DNA of 55,874 bases from Rubripirellula sp. (lineage in GTDB: Bacteria; Planctomycetota; Planctomycetia; Pirellulales; Pirellulaceae). Position 1 is the stretch's first letter; each line of letters opens with the position of its first letter. The stretch is taken from assembly GCA_012270065.1 (NCBI GenBank), contig JAAXJB010000082.1:13405-69278 (forward strand), read 5' to 3'. Positions 1 to 9,108 of the stretch are shown piece by piece. Under the pieces are notes generated by a model. The model did not search any database. It was not told the origin of the DNA and was given only the letters and a program-made list of their open reading frames with translations. A program made the translations under genes and the position numbers.

Positions 1-1716
1 GTTTTGATTTCTGATGGTGACTGGAATGAAGGCGCACCACCGGTTGAAGCAGCTTCACGTTTGAGAACAAAACAGATCCCGGTTTTTACTGTGGCTGCAG
101 GCAGTCCGAATCGGCTTCCTGATGTCGAATTGCTGAGTGTGGACATCCCCACTTTTGGGGCAGCAGGAAAACCAGTCCGTATTCCGTTCACCATTGACAG
201 TTCGCTGCCTCGCGACTTTGTAACCACAATAACGATGAAGGTTTCCAATGGAGACACACTCACGCGGGAGGTTCGTGTTGCTGCCATGGGGCGAACCTAT
301 GATGCGTTCACCTGGAAGACAGGAGAAACCGGAGACTTCACCGTGTCTGTTTCGATCCCGAAGCAGGCAGAGGAAACCATCGCGGACAATAATGAACAGG
401 CCGCGCCGATTGTGATCCGCGAAGAGCAACTCAAAGTGCTCGTCGTCGAATCGTACCCGCGATGGGAATATCGATATCTTCGCAATGCATTGTCACGGGA
501 TCCTGGCGTGGAAGTTTCGTGCCTGTTGTTTCACCCCGGGCTCGAGAAGGTGGGTGGCGGTTCGCAGGATTATCTGCAGCTGTTCCCGGAGGCGATCGAG
601 GACCTTGCGACCTATGACGTCGTTTTCATCGGTGATGTTGGGATCGACGATGACCAGCTTACGGAAGACCAGTGCGAGTTGCTCAAAGGCCTGGTTGAAC
701 AACAGGCCAGTGGTCTGGTGTTCATGCCCGGTTTGCAGGGGAGACAGTTCAGTCTGCGCAGCACAGCACTGGAAGAATTGCATCCTGTCGTCATGGATGA
801 GTCACAACCGGGCGGATGGGGAGCACGCACCGCAGGGCACTTTGAACTGACAGAAAGTGGTCGTAATAGCCTTCTGACAAAATTGGCGGACAGTCAGGAT
901 GAGAATGTCCAGGTTTGGGAGGATCTTCCAGGGTTTCAGTGGTATGCACCGGTTGTCAGGGCCAAGGCAGGATCTGAAGTTCTTGCCGTTCACAATGAAA
1001 TGAGCAATCAGTACGGTCGCTTGCCACTGCTGGTTACACGGACCTTTGGAGAGGGAAAAGTTCTTTTCATGGGAACAGACGGTGCCTGGCGATGGCGCAA
1101 AGGTGTGGAGGACAAGTATCACTACCGGTTCTGGGGGCAGGTGGTGCGGTGGATGGCTTATCAGCGCAACATGGTCAAAGGCAAAGGGATGAGATTGTTT
1201 TACAAGCCTGATCAGCCGCAGGTTCGCAAAACCTTGACATTCAGCGCCCATGTCATGGACAAAGGTGGCGAGCCTCTGCAAAAAGGAGACGTCCTGGTAA
1301 CGGTAAACTCTCCGTCTGGAAAGGTGGACGCCGTAAGACTGAATGCAGAGGGAGAGCAATGGGGCGTTTTCCAGGGGCGATTTACTCCGCAGGAACCTGG
1401 TAAACACGAGGTGTCGGTCCTCTGTCAGCAAACCGGTGTCAAGCTTGACACCAACCTCTTTGTAAGAGGCGAAGCGATTGAGCAGGTGGGCAAGCCTGCC
1501 CGGCCGGATGTGCTCGAAGAAATCGCTGCCGTGTCACGTGGAAAGGCAGTTGAACCATCCGGTGTGGACGAAATCATCAACTTGCTCGCATCACTGCCGG
1601 AGCCGGAACCATCACTGCGACGAGTCCAGTTGTGGAGCCACCCACTGATCTTTCTGGGACTCGTGGTACTGCTGGGTGTTTTCTGGGTTTGGCGCAAAGC
1701 TGTCGGGTTGATCTGA
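1..1716 (+). CDS. VWA / glutamine-amidotransferase-like membrane protein, 5' end cut off
   Basis: The reading frame is already open at base 1, so the N-terminus lies outside the window. The first residues (VLISDGDWNEG) match the late part of a von Willebrand A domain. A beta-rich CARDB-like segment follows (about residues 45-135). A class I glutamine-amidotransferase-like fold comes next (about 140-375, starting VLVVESYPRWEYRYLRNAL and including a MGTDGAWRWR stretch), then an Ig-like segment. The protein ends in one transmembrane helix (about 545-565) and a short basic tail. Planctomycetes commonly carry such proteins near BatA and DUF58 genes; here the BatA/DUF58 pair is more than 40 kb away. 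The amidotransferase-like domain is probably non-catalytic, since no Cys-His-Glu triad is apparent. A role in a membrane-anchored VWA complex is inferred. Confidence 0.8.
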   Translation, partial: VLISDGDWNEGAPPVEAASRLRTKQIPVFTVAAGSPNRLPDVELLSVDIPTFGAAGKPVRIPFTIDSSLPRDFVTTITMKVSNGDTLTREVRVAAMGRTYDAFTWKTGETGDFTVSVSIPKQAEETIADNNEQAAPIVIREEQLKVLVVESYPRWEYRYLRNALSRDPGVEVSCLLFHPGLEKVGGGSQDYLQLFPEAIEDLATYDVVFIGDVGIDDDQLTEDQCELLKGLVEQQASGLVFMPGLQGRQFSLRSTALEELHPVVMDESQPGGWGARTAGHFELTESGRNSLLTKLADSQDENVQVWEDLPGFQWYAPVVRAKAGSEVLAVHNEMSNQYGRLPLLVTRTFGEGKVLFMGTDGAWRWRKGVEDKYHYRFWGQVVRWMAYQRNMVKGKGMRLFYKPDQPQVRKTLTFSAHVMDKGGEPLQKGDVLVTVNSPSGKVDAVRLNAEGEQWGVFQGRFTPQEPGKHEVSVLCQQTGVKLDTNLFVRGEAIEQVGKPARPDVLEEIAAVSRGKAVEPSGVDEIINLLASLPEPEPSLRRVQLWSHPLIFLGLVVLLGVFWVWRKAVGLI

Positions 1717-1938
1717 GTGCCGAAGGCGTGAGAAGCCAGAAGCATGAAACCGGATTCCCATGTCCATTGATGCCGTTACGATTCCCGGCAGGATCAAACT
1801 TCGTGAAATTCCTGATGTGCATGCAAGGAATTCAGAATCAGGCAATCGTGTGCTGAAAGTGCGCAGATGGTGCGAAAGTACACGCTGCAACCCGCAGTAT
1901 TGCATCGTGGGCACTGTTCCGATTCGTGGCGTAACCGG

Positions 1939-3021
1939 TTAGCTACTGGAATCTTCCGGGTTGCCCGCGTCCTTTTCCTTTGTCTCGATGGATTCGTTCG
2001 AGTCTTGTGGATCAGGAGTGTGTGCATTTCCCTTTGATTGAAGAGTGGGCATGATGGCCTCACTTGGCGGAGTTTTCACGTCCTGTTGCGTCTTCTGGGC
2101 AACTGGCTTGTCTGTTGGTAGTGGAATTGGAATCAAAACCAATCGGAGTGGCGTTCCCTGAGGTGGGATGCGTTCTGTGAACGGCATGAATAGCAAGTCA
2201 CCTGCTTCGGCACTGCTGGCGACAGGAATATCCATCATCGCGGAGTTGAAATTCGAAACGCAGATCATGTCACCCGAGTCAGCGCGATAGAATTCTTTCC
2301 CGCTTTCTGGGTCTTTCCAGAATCCGCTTCCGGAAAAGACCCAGTCTGGTTCCATCTGCTTCCCCGTTTTTGCCGTTTTAACCCAGGTCCGTCCATCAAC
2401 GGATTTGAATTTTCCATCGCGATCGCGATAGCAGACCCACAAGCGAATTCGTTGACCAGTTGCAGGAACAAACTTGGGCAGGAACTCAACCGGCGTGCCT
2501 CTCATTGTACCGACGGCCAGCAAAGCCGCATGAACCTCTTTTGCTCTTGCCAGTGTGCCAATGATGGACTCGTGTTCCTTGGTGCCTTCCGGACACGCGA
2601 ACATCTCCAGAGGCCCGTCTGTCATCGCCACGTAACCGTCCAGGATGACACGTTTTTTCTTGGCATCAATCCAGACGTGATTCTTGCTGATTGCTGTCGC
2701 GTTGGGAGGCGGCGCGAGCGTTCGCCGAGTGATGGTTGCAGGGGAAACGTAGGTGTCTTGAGCGTCGTCAATTTCTTCCTGCGATGCTATTTCATCGGAG
2801 TCGGAGGTTGATGAGTCCTGTGGCGCTGATTGGTTGGAATCTTCAACCTTGGGTGCAGGTGGGGTAGGAAGTTCACGCGTGGTTGTGCTTCCAGCTTGGG
2901 GTGTTTCCGAGCCATTGTTATTCTTTGTTTGTCCGATGGTTGAAGTTGTTCCTGCAAACAGAAACGCGATCAGTGTGGCAACCAGCAACAGGGGAGTGTT
3001 CAATGCCATGTGCTGTTTCAT
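1939..3021 (-). CDS. Secreted YdjY-domain protein
   Basis: About 360 aa. The N-terminus (MKQHMALNTPLLLVATLIAF) is a signal peptide or membrane anchor. A low-complexity Ser/Pro/Asp/Glu-rich linker follows to about residue 90. The central part (about 95-230) fits the YdjY family, found in many planctomycete exported proteins: WIDAKKKRVILDGYVAMTDG, then LEMFACPEGTKEHESI, then AVGTMRGTPVEF. The C-terminal part is again Pro/Ser/Glu-rich. The ATG at 3021 is chosen over the in-frame TTG at 3024. The gene faces away from its right neighbour and has a G-rich repeat just upstream of its start. The function is unknown; the YdjY assignment is from remembered motifs. Confidence 0.75.
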   Translation of the reverse strand: MKQHMALNTPLLLVATLIAFLFAGTTSTIGQTKNNNGSETPQAGSTTTRELPTPPAPKVEDSNQSAPQDSSTSDSDEIASQEEIDDAQDTYVSPATITRRTLAPPPNATAISKNHVWIDAKKKRVILDGYVAMTDGPLEMFACPEGTKEHESIIGTLARAKEVHAALLAVGTMRGTPVEFLPKFVPATGQRIRLWVCYRDRDGKFKSVDGRTWVKTAKTGKQMEPDWVFSGSGFWKDPESGKEFYRADSGDMICVSNFNSAMMDIPVASSAEAGDLLFMPFTERIPPQGTPLRLVLIPIPLPTDKPVAQKTQQDVKTPPSEAIMPTLQSKGNAHTPDPQDSNESIETKEKDAGNPEDSSS

Positions 3022-3024
3022 CAA

Positions 3025-3552
3025 ATTTCTCGCGCGGGATGGGGACTCGGACGGGGACTCGGGACGGGGCTCGGGTTTTGGGCTTCTTGGAATAGTCTGT
3101 TAAGCTTGGTGACGTTTTGTGATATAGATGCCGGAAACAATTTGCGGACAGGGCAAGAGGGGAGGTTGTGCGGTTGAGGGCGATCTCTGGGGGTGTAGGT
3201 GTGTGATTCACAAGCGATCAAGGAGGCTTGTCAACAGCAACACCACTCCCGACTACCTAAAGCTAGCGTACCAACTTTTCAGCAGGAAGGTATCGCTGGG
3301 CGAAGAACCGATTATCCTTGCAGTAATCGTGCCAGAGTGAGAACGGTTTTCGGTACCCTGTTTTATCGGCTTGCTCGTGAGTTGATTGGCAGGAAAAACG
3401 TACCAGATACACGAACAGGCCTGAGTATTCTGGAGTCGTTGTGGGCGGTCGAAGCTGGTGAGCGGCTTTCCCATTGGGGCATATTTCAGTCCAAATCGTG
3501 AGTTTTTTCCGCTTTACTGATGGATTTAACGCCGTTGTTTTGAGGGTCGAGG
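3025..3552. other. Spacer between divergent genes, no gene seen
   Basis: This is a divergent spacer of about 530 bp. Besides the G-rich repeat at 3041-3075 it holds only short frames in several phases, with no recognisable protein and no convincing ribosome binding site. It presumably contains the promoters of both flanking genes. I could not pick out convincing -35/-10 boxes. Confidence 0.5.
3041..3075. repeat. G-rich tandem repeat upstream of the YdjY-domain gene
   Basis: Three imperfect 12-13 bp units (GGGGACTCGGAC, GGGGACTCGGGAC, GGGGCTCGGG) lie 20-54 bp upstream of the YdjY gene start. The plus strand has at least five G-runs of three or more within about 40 bases if the preceding GGG at 3036-3038 is included. 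Confidence 0.75.
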
Positions 3553-3555
3553 TTG

Positions 3556-5439
3556 ATGTCGAGAAAATCCAAGGCAAAGAAAGCAGGAAGTTTGCGGTTG
3601 GCGAATCATCTGGAAAATTCTCGAGTGGACGGGATGCATGCTGAAAGTTGGGATCAGGTATCCTCGAAATTGGATCGTTTAGCCCACCCAAAGCATTCGA
3701 AAAAAATGTACGGGGATGCTCTTCCTGCGGAGCATGTTTACCTGTGGGGTGTGGCTGCTGCTACGGGTAGGGCTTGTTCCCAACTTGTCGCGTCGCTAGC
3801 CCGTCTGACCCTGGCGAAACCAATGAGTGACGCAACTTCCGATCCGGATTCAGATGGAGTTGATTTTGATCGGGAGGCGGCGCGATTCATGGACTCCATC
3901 GAAACCTGCCGGAGCTTCAACGCCGAGGTTTGTCATCTTGCCGTGTTGTGGGCGGCTGCGCTCCCTGCTTTGGCAAGTCGAATGGAGGCGCACCGTTGGT
4001 GGCGGCTGGTCGCTGTTTTGCGGAGCTTGAGTGAATCCGTTGTGCAACGCAGTTCGGCTTACAGCGTCGATCATCTGATGTTGGCTGGTGAATTGGGTTT
4101 GACTTTGGCATGGCGTGTGCCCTGTGTCGATGCATGCGCAAGTTTGTCAGTTGCTTCGGCTGAATCCGTCAGGTCATGGTGTGATCGTGACCAGGAGGCT
4201 GTTTCTGTAGCATTGTCAGAGCCGGAAAGTGTGAGGTTGGTGCTTGCATCTTTGATGAGATGTGAATTGTTGATGCAAAAAGTCGCCAAACGCAAATTCC
4301 GTAAATCGGATGCCAAAATCAAAATCCTGCTGGCACGATGGGCAGCCGTTTTGACAAACCCGATCGGAACGGCGTTCAGCGCTGCGGCAGCTGATGTCAT
4401 GGATGTCGATCTCGAAGAGCGTGGAATGATTGATGCTTTGCGACGTGCTCATCCCGATTGTCTCGAGGCGTGCTTTGAGGCTGCTTGTGGGGGCAGACCC
4501 ACCGGTGGTCGTTTGGCATGGGAGGTCGGACTTCCCGAGACCTGGCACCACGACCGCGATGCCAGGTTGGCAATTGGCTTTGCCCAGTGGGATGTTCGTC
4601 AGGGGAGATTCCACCTTGATTACGGAGCAGAAAATCCACGGTTCGAATTGTTTGCAGGGCGAAGAAAGGTGTTTGCCGGTGAGATTCAGGTTCGGCTCGA
4701 AGTTGATGGCGCGGAACAACGCCCTTCAGGTGAATGGACAGAAATCTGTCAGTACAGCGATGATGACGTGCATTATCTGGAAATTGAGCAGAATTGGGGT
4801 GAACGTTTTTTGCTTCAAAGGCAGGTGATGTTGGTTCGTGATGATCGATCTCTGCTCATCGCCGATAGCGTTATCCCCGAGATTCCAGAAGAACAGCTGG
4901 AAAGCCGTGGGAAGGATGGGGCTGAGCCGGTCATTGATTATTGGTGCAACTTTCCGCTCGCCTCCTCGATGAATTGGGTACCTGAACCGGAAACCCGAGA
5001 GGGGTATCTGGCTGATAATCGAAAACGGGTATTGCTGGTGCCGCTGGCCGCATCCGAGTGGTCCATGGGGCCAACAGAATCGACACTTGGCGTCACAGCT
5101 GATCGTCATTTGCAGTTGACCGCCAGGGGAAGATCCGCGTTGTATGCACCCCTTTGGTTCGATTTTCAGAAAAGGCGTTTTACCCGCCCGCGGACGTGGA
5201 GACAGCTTACGGTGGGCGACCAGCTCCGCCTGGTAAACAGGCATGAGGCCACCGCCTACCGCTTTCAGGCAGGATCGGAACAATGGATGCTTTATCGGTC
5301 TCTGGGTGAACGCCGCTGTCGCACTGCTCTCGGGAAACACCTGATAGCCGAGTTTTACGCGTCACGATTTCATCCAGGGGATGGGGCGCATGAAGAATTG
5401 GTTACCGTGGAAGACAAGTGTTCTGCTGATGATGACTGA
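3556..5439 (+). CDS. Large hypothetical protein, possibly heparinase II/III-like
   Basis: About 627 aa, starting at ATG 3556 with a GAGG-containing stretch just upstream (an in-frame TTG sits at 3553). There is no signal peptide and the N-terminus is basic (MSRKSKAKKAG). The N-terminal half (about 40-300) is helical and Ala/Leu/Trp-rich. The C-terminal half (about 330-600) is beta-rich with many Trp, Tyr and Arg residues and acidic patches such as YSDDDVHYLEIEQNWG. This resembles the helical-plus-beta-sandwich layout of heparinase II/III-like proteins, but I see no diagnostic catalytic motif, so the family is only a suggestion. The end overlaps the next gene, so the two are probably translated together. 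Confidence 0.6.
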   Translation: MSRKSKAKKAGSLRLANHLENSRVDGMHAESWDQVSSKLDRLAHPKHSKKMYGDALPAEHVYLWGVAAATGRACSQLVASLARLTLAKPMSDATSDPDSDGVDFDREAARFMDSIETCRSFNAEVCHLAVLWAAALPALASRMEAHRWWRLVAVLRSLSESVVQRSSAYSVDHLMLAGELGLTLAWRVPCVDACASLSVASAESVRSWCDRDQEAVSVALSEPESVRLVLASLMRCELLMQKVAKRKFRKSDAKIKILLARWAAVLTNPIGTAFSAAAADVMDVDLEERGMIDALRRAHPDCLEACFEAACGGRPTGGRLAWEVGLPETWHHDRDARLAIGFAQWDVRQGRFHLDYGAENPRFELFAGRRKVFAGEIQVRLEVDGAEQRPSGEWTEICQYSDDDVHYLEIEQNWGERFLLQRQVMLVRDDRSLLIADSVIPEIPEEQLESRGKDGAEPVIDYWCNFPLASSMNWVPEPETREGYLADNRKRVLLVPLAASEWSMGPTESTLGVTADRHLQLTARGRSALYAPLWFDFQKRRFTRPRTWRQLTVGDQLRLVNRHEATAYRFQAGSEQWMLYRSLGERRCRTALGKHLIAEFYASRFHPGDGAHEELVTVEDKCSADDD

Positions 5440-6145
5440 AGAACAGAAGCGACGGAGAATCGCTGAGAATTGGGCGAGCGTCCAGCGGACGGTGCAGGAG
5501 GCAGCCATTGCGTCCGGTCGCTGTCTGGAATCCGTGCGTGTGATAGGTGTCACAAAATACGTTGACGAAAGCATGACCCGTGCTTTGGCAGCTACTGGAT
5601 GTGTCGATCTCGGCGAAAGCAGGCCGCAACTTTTGTGGCGCAAGTCAGAAGCGATGACGGACATCGATTCAGTCAAATGGCACATGATCGGGCACTTGCA
5701 ACGCAATAAAGTGCGACGGTCACTGCGATGTCGACCAATGATCCATTCGGTTGACAGTAGCCGACTTTTGAATGCCGTTGCCGAGGAAGCAGAGCAACAG
5801 GAAACAACCGTGAAGGTTCTGCTTGAAGTCAACATCAGTGGCGATGAAGCCAAAACCGGCTTTCTCTCTCATGAACTCGAACCCGTACTTGAGGCTAAAC
5901 CGAAGGCGGGAGTCGAGGTTTGCGGCTTGATGGCGATGGCGGGGTTGGGGACTGACTCAACGGATGCACGCTCACAATTCGAAAAAGTTCGTGAACTCCG
6001 TGACCAGTTGCAAGCGGCGACGTCCATGGCTTTGCCGGAGTTGTCCATGGGGATGAGTGGCGATTACCAGCAAGCGATCCTTGCTGGAGCAACGATGGTC
6101 CGGATTGGTTCGGTTCTTTTCGATGGTTTGATTGAGCGTCGTTAA
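5432..6145 (+). CDS. YggS/PLPBP-family pyridoxal-phosphate homeostasis protein
   Basis: About 237 aa, close to the usual family size. The fold is the alanine-racemase N-terminal barrel without the racemase C-terminal domain. The PLP-binding lysine is in VIGVTKYV (about K42). Other family segments seen are WHMIGHLQRNK, VLLEVNISGDEAKTGF, CGLMAMA, LSMGMSGDYQQAI and VRIGSVLFDG. Family members bind PLP and help balance vitamin B6 and amino-acid pools rather than acting as true enzymes. Two ATG codons (5429 and 5432) overlap the upstream stop, giving an 8-11 nt overlap that suggests translational coupling. A start at 5381 is possible but would add a non-homologous leader. Confidence 0.92.
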   Translation: MTEEQKRRRIAENWASVQRTVQEAAIASGRCLESVRVIGVTKYVDESMTRALAATGCVDLGESRPQLLWRKSEAMTDIDSVKWHMIGHLQRNKVRRSLRCRPMIHSVDSSRLLNAVAEEAEQQETTVKVLLEVNISGDEAKTGFLSHELEPVLEAKPKAGVEVCGLMAMAGLGTDSTDARSQFEKVRELRDQLQAATSMALPELSMGMSGDYQQAILAGATMVRIGSVLFDGLIERR

Positions 6146-6302
6146 GTTGGATTCAAACTGTCTGAGTCCGCCACACTGGATCAATGAATTGAAATGCTTT
6201 GCTTCGCAAAATCAGAGTGGTTGAGCCGTTTGCGATGATGCGATGTGGTAGACGCTGCATTCTTTTGTCGCCGTTTCATGGCTGCCTCATGCTGCAGACA
6301 GG

Positions 6303-7484
6303 TCACTGGTTTTGATTCAGCATATCTTGGACTCTCTGCTCAACTGTGCTGGTAAGAGTGGTGGTCTGTGATTTCACTTTGCGATCACTGCTGACTTCCA
6401 CGGGTTCTCCAAACGTGACCTTCACTCGCCTTTCAGCCTTGATGGTTGCCGTTGTCTTTTGCAGAACGTCTTCTTCGAACTTGTCAATTGTTTCTGCCAT
6501 CCGGTCCACCGATGGGTGGTCTACCACGTAATCACCGGGATAACTGTAAGACTGGACAACCAGAAAGAGGTCTTCCATGTCATTGTGCAGACAGAGTCGT
6601 TCATCGTCTGCCAGTTCGTTCGAAAGCGTTTTTTCCATGATGCATTTTCGTGCGGCTTTGACTCTTTCCGGAACGCTCTTCCCAGCACTGTCGAGATCGT
6701 TACGGGATTCGACAGAAGACAGGATGTGCTCTCGCAAATTGGAAATCCGTTCTGGCAGTCTTCCTGTTCGAGTCTCTTTGAGGTATTCGAGTTCCTTGAT
6801 TGTCAGCAGGACTTCGGCGAAATCATAGATTCGTTTTTCAAGGGGGGCCGTGGTATTTGGACGCCAGAAGATTGAGGTTTCCAGTTCATTCATGGTGGCC
6901 AGAAGGGATTCTGTTGGATCGTCCACATAGGTGTAGCGTATCGCGCATGGAATGCAGGTGATGGGCCTTTTGCTTTTTCTTGCCGCAGCTACGGCAATGG
7001 CCGCGGCACCTTCTCGAAACGGGGTGACACGCTCGTTGCAGTGATAGATTTCTCCTTCCGGAAAGATGACCAGAGGTTCGCGTTTTTCCTGAAGAATGCT
7101 GGTGGCAAGCCGGAAAGCGCCGATGTCATTCGCTTCACGGTCAACGCTGAAGCATCCATGCTTGGTAAGCAGCCAGCGTGCAATCCAGGTCTTGTCGTGA
7201 AAAACATGCCAAGTTGCCATGACATGGAGTGCCGTGCCCACTTGATCAGCTGCAGAATAGATAACATACGGGTCAGCGTGACTTGAATGATTCGGCATGA
7301 TCATCACGCCTTCACCATTGTCCAGTCGCTCCTGAACAATCTCTTTGCCTTCAACATCAACCTTGTCAATCTGGATCAGGCGTTTCCGCTGCCGGTCTCT
7401 GATGGGACGCAGAAAGCGAATCAGCGTTGGACTGACGCTGGGTTTCCACACCTGAGGCGCAAAGAGCATTGTGTAGCGATTCAT
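6303..7484 (-). CDS. 1-acyl-glycerol-3-phosphate acyltransferase-like protein (PlsC family)
   Basis: About 393 aa. The acyltransferase core carries the HX4D catalytic motif as NHSSHADP (H66, D71) and the substrate-binding block FPEGE (141-145). Family members transfer an acyl chain onto lysophosphatidate or a similar acceptor at the membrane. The protein is longer than typical PlsC: about 200 extra C-terminal residues form charged helical segments with no recognised motif, so the acceptor is uncertain. The ATG overlaps the stop of the upstream dehydrogenase (ATGA at 7481-7484), so the two genes form a coupled operon. Confidence 0.85.
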   Translation of the reverse strand: MNRYTMLFAPQVWKPSVSPTLIRFLRPIRDRQRKRLIQIDKVDVEGKEIVQERLDNGEGVMIMPNHSSHADPYVIYSAADQVGTALHVMATWHVFHDKTWIARWLLTKHGCFSVDREANDIGAFRLATSILQEKREPLVIFPEGEIYHCNERVTPFREGAAAIAVAAARKSKRPITCIPCAIRYTYVDDPTESLLATMNELETSIFWRPNTTAPLEKRIYDFAEVLLTIKELEYLKETRTGRLPERISNLREHILSSVESRNDLDSAGKSVPERVKAARKCIMEKTLSNELADDERLCLHNDMEDLFLVVQSYSYPGDYVVDHPSVDRMAETIDKFEEDVLQKTTATIKAERRVKVTFGEPVEVSSDRKVKSQTTTLTSTVEQRVQDMLNQNQ

Positions 7485-8416
7485 CCGGTCTGGCCTTTCC
7501 AGTCAATTTTGTTCAATTCGGCCATGGCTAGAATCAGGGCTTGCGTACCGTCCTTGGCATGGCCTTGTGCAACTACTGCCTGATAAAGCTGCTGTGCCAG
7601 CGCGAGGCCTGGTAGGGAAAGATTCATGGCAGCCGCCTCATCCAGAGCGATTCGCATGTCCTTGATGAAGTGTTCCACAAAAAAACCAGGATCAAAATCT
7701 CCGCCAATCATTCGGGGCGCCATGTTGCTCAGGGACCAGCTTCCAGCGGCTCCCGATGAAACGCTCTGCAACACCGTGTTCAGGTCGAGACCGGCTCTGG
7801 TGGCATACAGAAGGGCTTCGCAGACTGCGATCATGCCTGATGCGATCAGGGTCTGATTGACCATTTTGGTGTGTTGACCGCGACCTGGACCACCTTGATG
7901 AACCACCGTGCTGCCCATCAGCTGGAAAAGTGGTTGAAGGCGATTGAAGTCATCTTCCAGCCCGCCGACCATGATCGACAGGGTTCCATTGCGCGCGCCA
8001 GTGTCACCTCCGCTGACGGGGGCATCGACACTTGCAACGCCCCGACTGGCAGCCACATCGGCAATGCGTTCAGCGAGGGACGGTTTGCTTGTGGTCATGT
8101 CCACAATCGTTGTGCCCTCTGCTGACCCACTGAGGACACCGTCATCGCCAAGAATCACTTGCTCAACATCCGATGGAAACCCAACAATTGTGAATACGAC
8201 ATCGGATCTCTCTGCAACCTGCTTGGGTGAATCGACGAGTGTGGCCCCACGGTCTACCAGAGATGCCGCCTTCGCTGGACTCCGATTGAAAACCGTGGCG
8301 CGATAGCCAGCGGCTAGCAGATGGCCGCACATGCTGTTGCCCATGACTCCGGTCCCGATCCAGCCGATTCGAGTTGTGTCAGGGGAAATGGGTCCGTTGG
8401 GTTGATTTACGTTCAC
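7481..8416 (-). CDS. 3-hydroxyisobutyrate dehydrogenase / 2-hydroxy-3-oxopropionate reductase family enzyme
   Basis: NAD(P)-dependent beta-hydroxyacid dehydrogenase of about 311 aa. The N-terminal Rossmann fold begins [13 protein letters not shown] (GxGxxG at about 21-26). The substrate-binding signature is [15 protein letters not shown], and the catalytic lysine is in [10 protein letters not shown] (about K184). The likely start is GTG 8416, which has GAGAGA upstream and puts the Rossmann strand near the N-terminus; another GTG at 8473 would add 19 unrelated residues. The substrate cannot be fixed from the sequence; tartronate semialdehyde and hydroxyisobutyrate are the usual ones. It is upstream of, and coupled to, the PlsC-like gene. 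Confidence 0.9.
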   Translation of the reverse strand: MNVNQPNGPISPDTTRIGWIGTGVMGNSMCGHLLAAGYRATVFNRSPAKAASLVDRGATLVDSPKQVAERSDVVFTIVGFPSDVEQVILGDDGVLSGSAEGTTIVDMTTSKPSLAERIADVAASRGVASVDAPVSGGDTGARNGTLSIMVGGLEDDFNRLQPLFQLMGSTVVHQGGPGRGQHTKMVNQTLIASGMIAVCEALLYATRAGLDLNTVLQSVSSGAAGSWSLSNMAPRMIGGDFDPGFFVEHFIKDMRIALDEAAAMNLSLPGLALAQQLYQAVVAQGHAKDGTQALILAMAELNKIDWKGQTG

Positions 8417-8546
8417 GGCTTGGTGTTCTCTCGTGTGATTTTTGGTAATCGAATTTGAAAACCAACATAACACGCCGGAAACACTTAAAGTACAGAGTTG
8501 ACCCAGAATCGACCCAGGAGATGGCCGGCGTTGAAATTCTAATGAA

Positions 8547-9083
8547 TCAAGCAGCGCTGATTTTGTTCAGGTCCGCTTGTGAAGCTCCCAGCCAGATGGC
8601 TGTTGTCCAGTCGGGAAGAGTTTGTCCAATATCAGACAGGCCAACAACCAACTCCCGTGTTTTTCCGCCCGGTCTGGCAATCGTTGCGGTCAATTGAATC
8701 ATCGCACGTGGTAACTGCCTTGCGGGCAAATGGCTGACCGGACTCGGTGAGCTGGCTGCGGCTTCGGTTTTCTGCCCGGATTCTGTGCGATGGTTGGTGG
8801 CAATCCTGCTGAGGCTTCGATTGATCGATTTTGCATGCCATCCAGCAATTTGGTCAGAAACCATCGTTCGAATTCCTGGCAAGCCTCGATACCAGTCGAT
8901 GCGGACGTTGCGATCCGTGTGACGCCACAGTTCTTCGGTCAACTCGACGAAGAACTGTTTGCGGAAAGAGAGATAATTCGGCGTGACAAGCACAGGGGTA
9001 GATGCCCGATGTTCAGACAGGGTCAGGATCTGCTCGACGATCTGCTGTAATGGCATTGGTTTTTGGTGAATGGGGCCGATCAA
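8547..9083 (-). CDS. Hypothetical protein downstream of the ExeA-like ATPase
   Basis: About 178 aa from a TTG start; the first ATG (9056) would give 169 aa. I do not recognise the family. The first 90 residues look folded ([18 protein letters not shown], then [18 protein letters not shown], then [19 protein letters not shown]). A Ser/Pro-rich hinge follows, then a second short domain with [20 protein letters not shown]. There is no signal peptide or membrane helix. It starts 25 bp after the ATPase stop, so it is very likely co-transcribed and may be a partner of that ATPase; this is inference from position only. Confidence 0.6.
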   Translation of the reverse strand: MIGPIHQKPMPLQQIVEQILTLSEHRASTPVLVTPNYLSFRKQFFVELTEELWRHTDRNVRIDWYRGLPGIRTMVSDQIAGWHAKSINRSLSRIATNHRTESGQKTEAAASSPSPVSHLPARQLPRAMIQLTATIARPGGKTRELVVGLSDIGQTLPDWTTAIWLGASQADLNKISAA

Positions 9084-9108
9084 TGGGGTGTTGCCATCAA
9101 GTCCTGTA

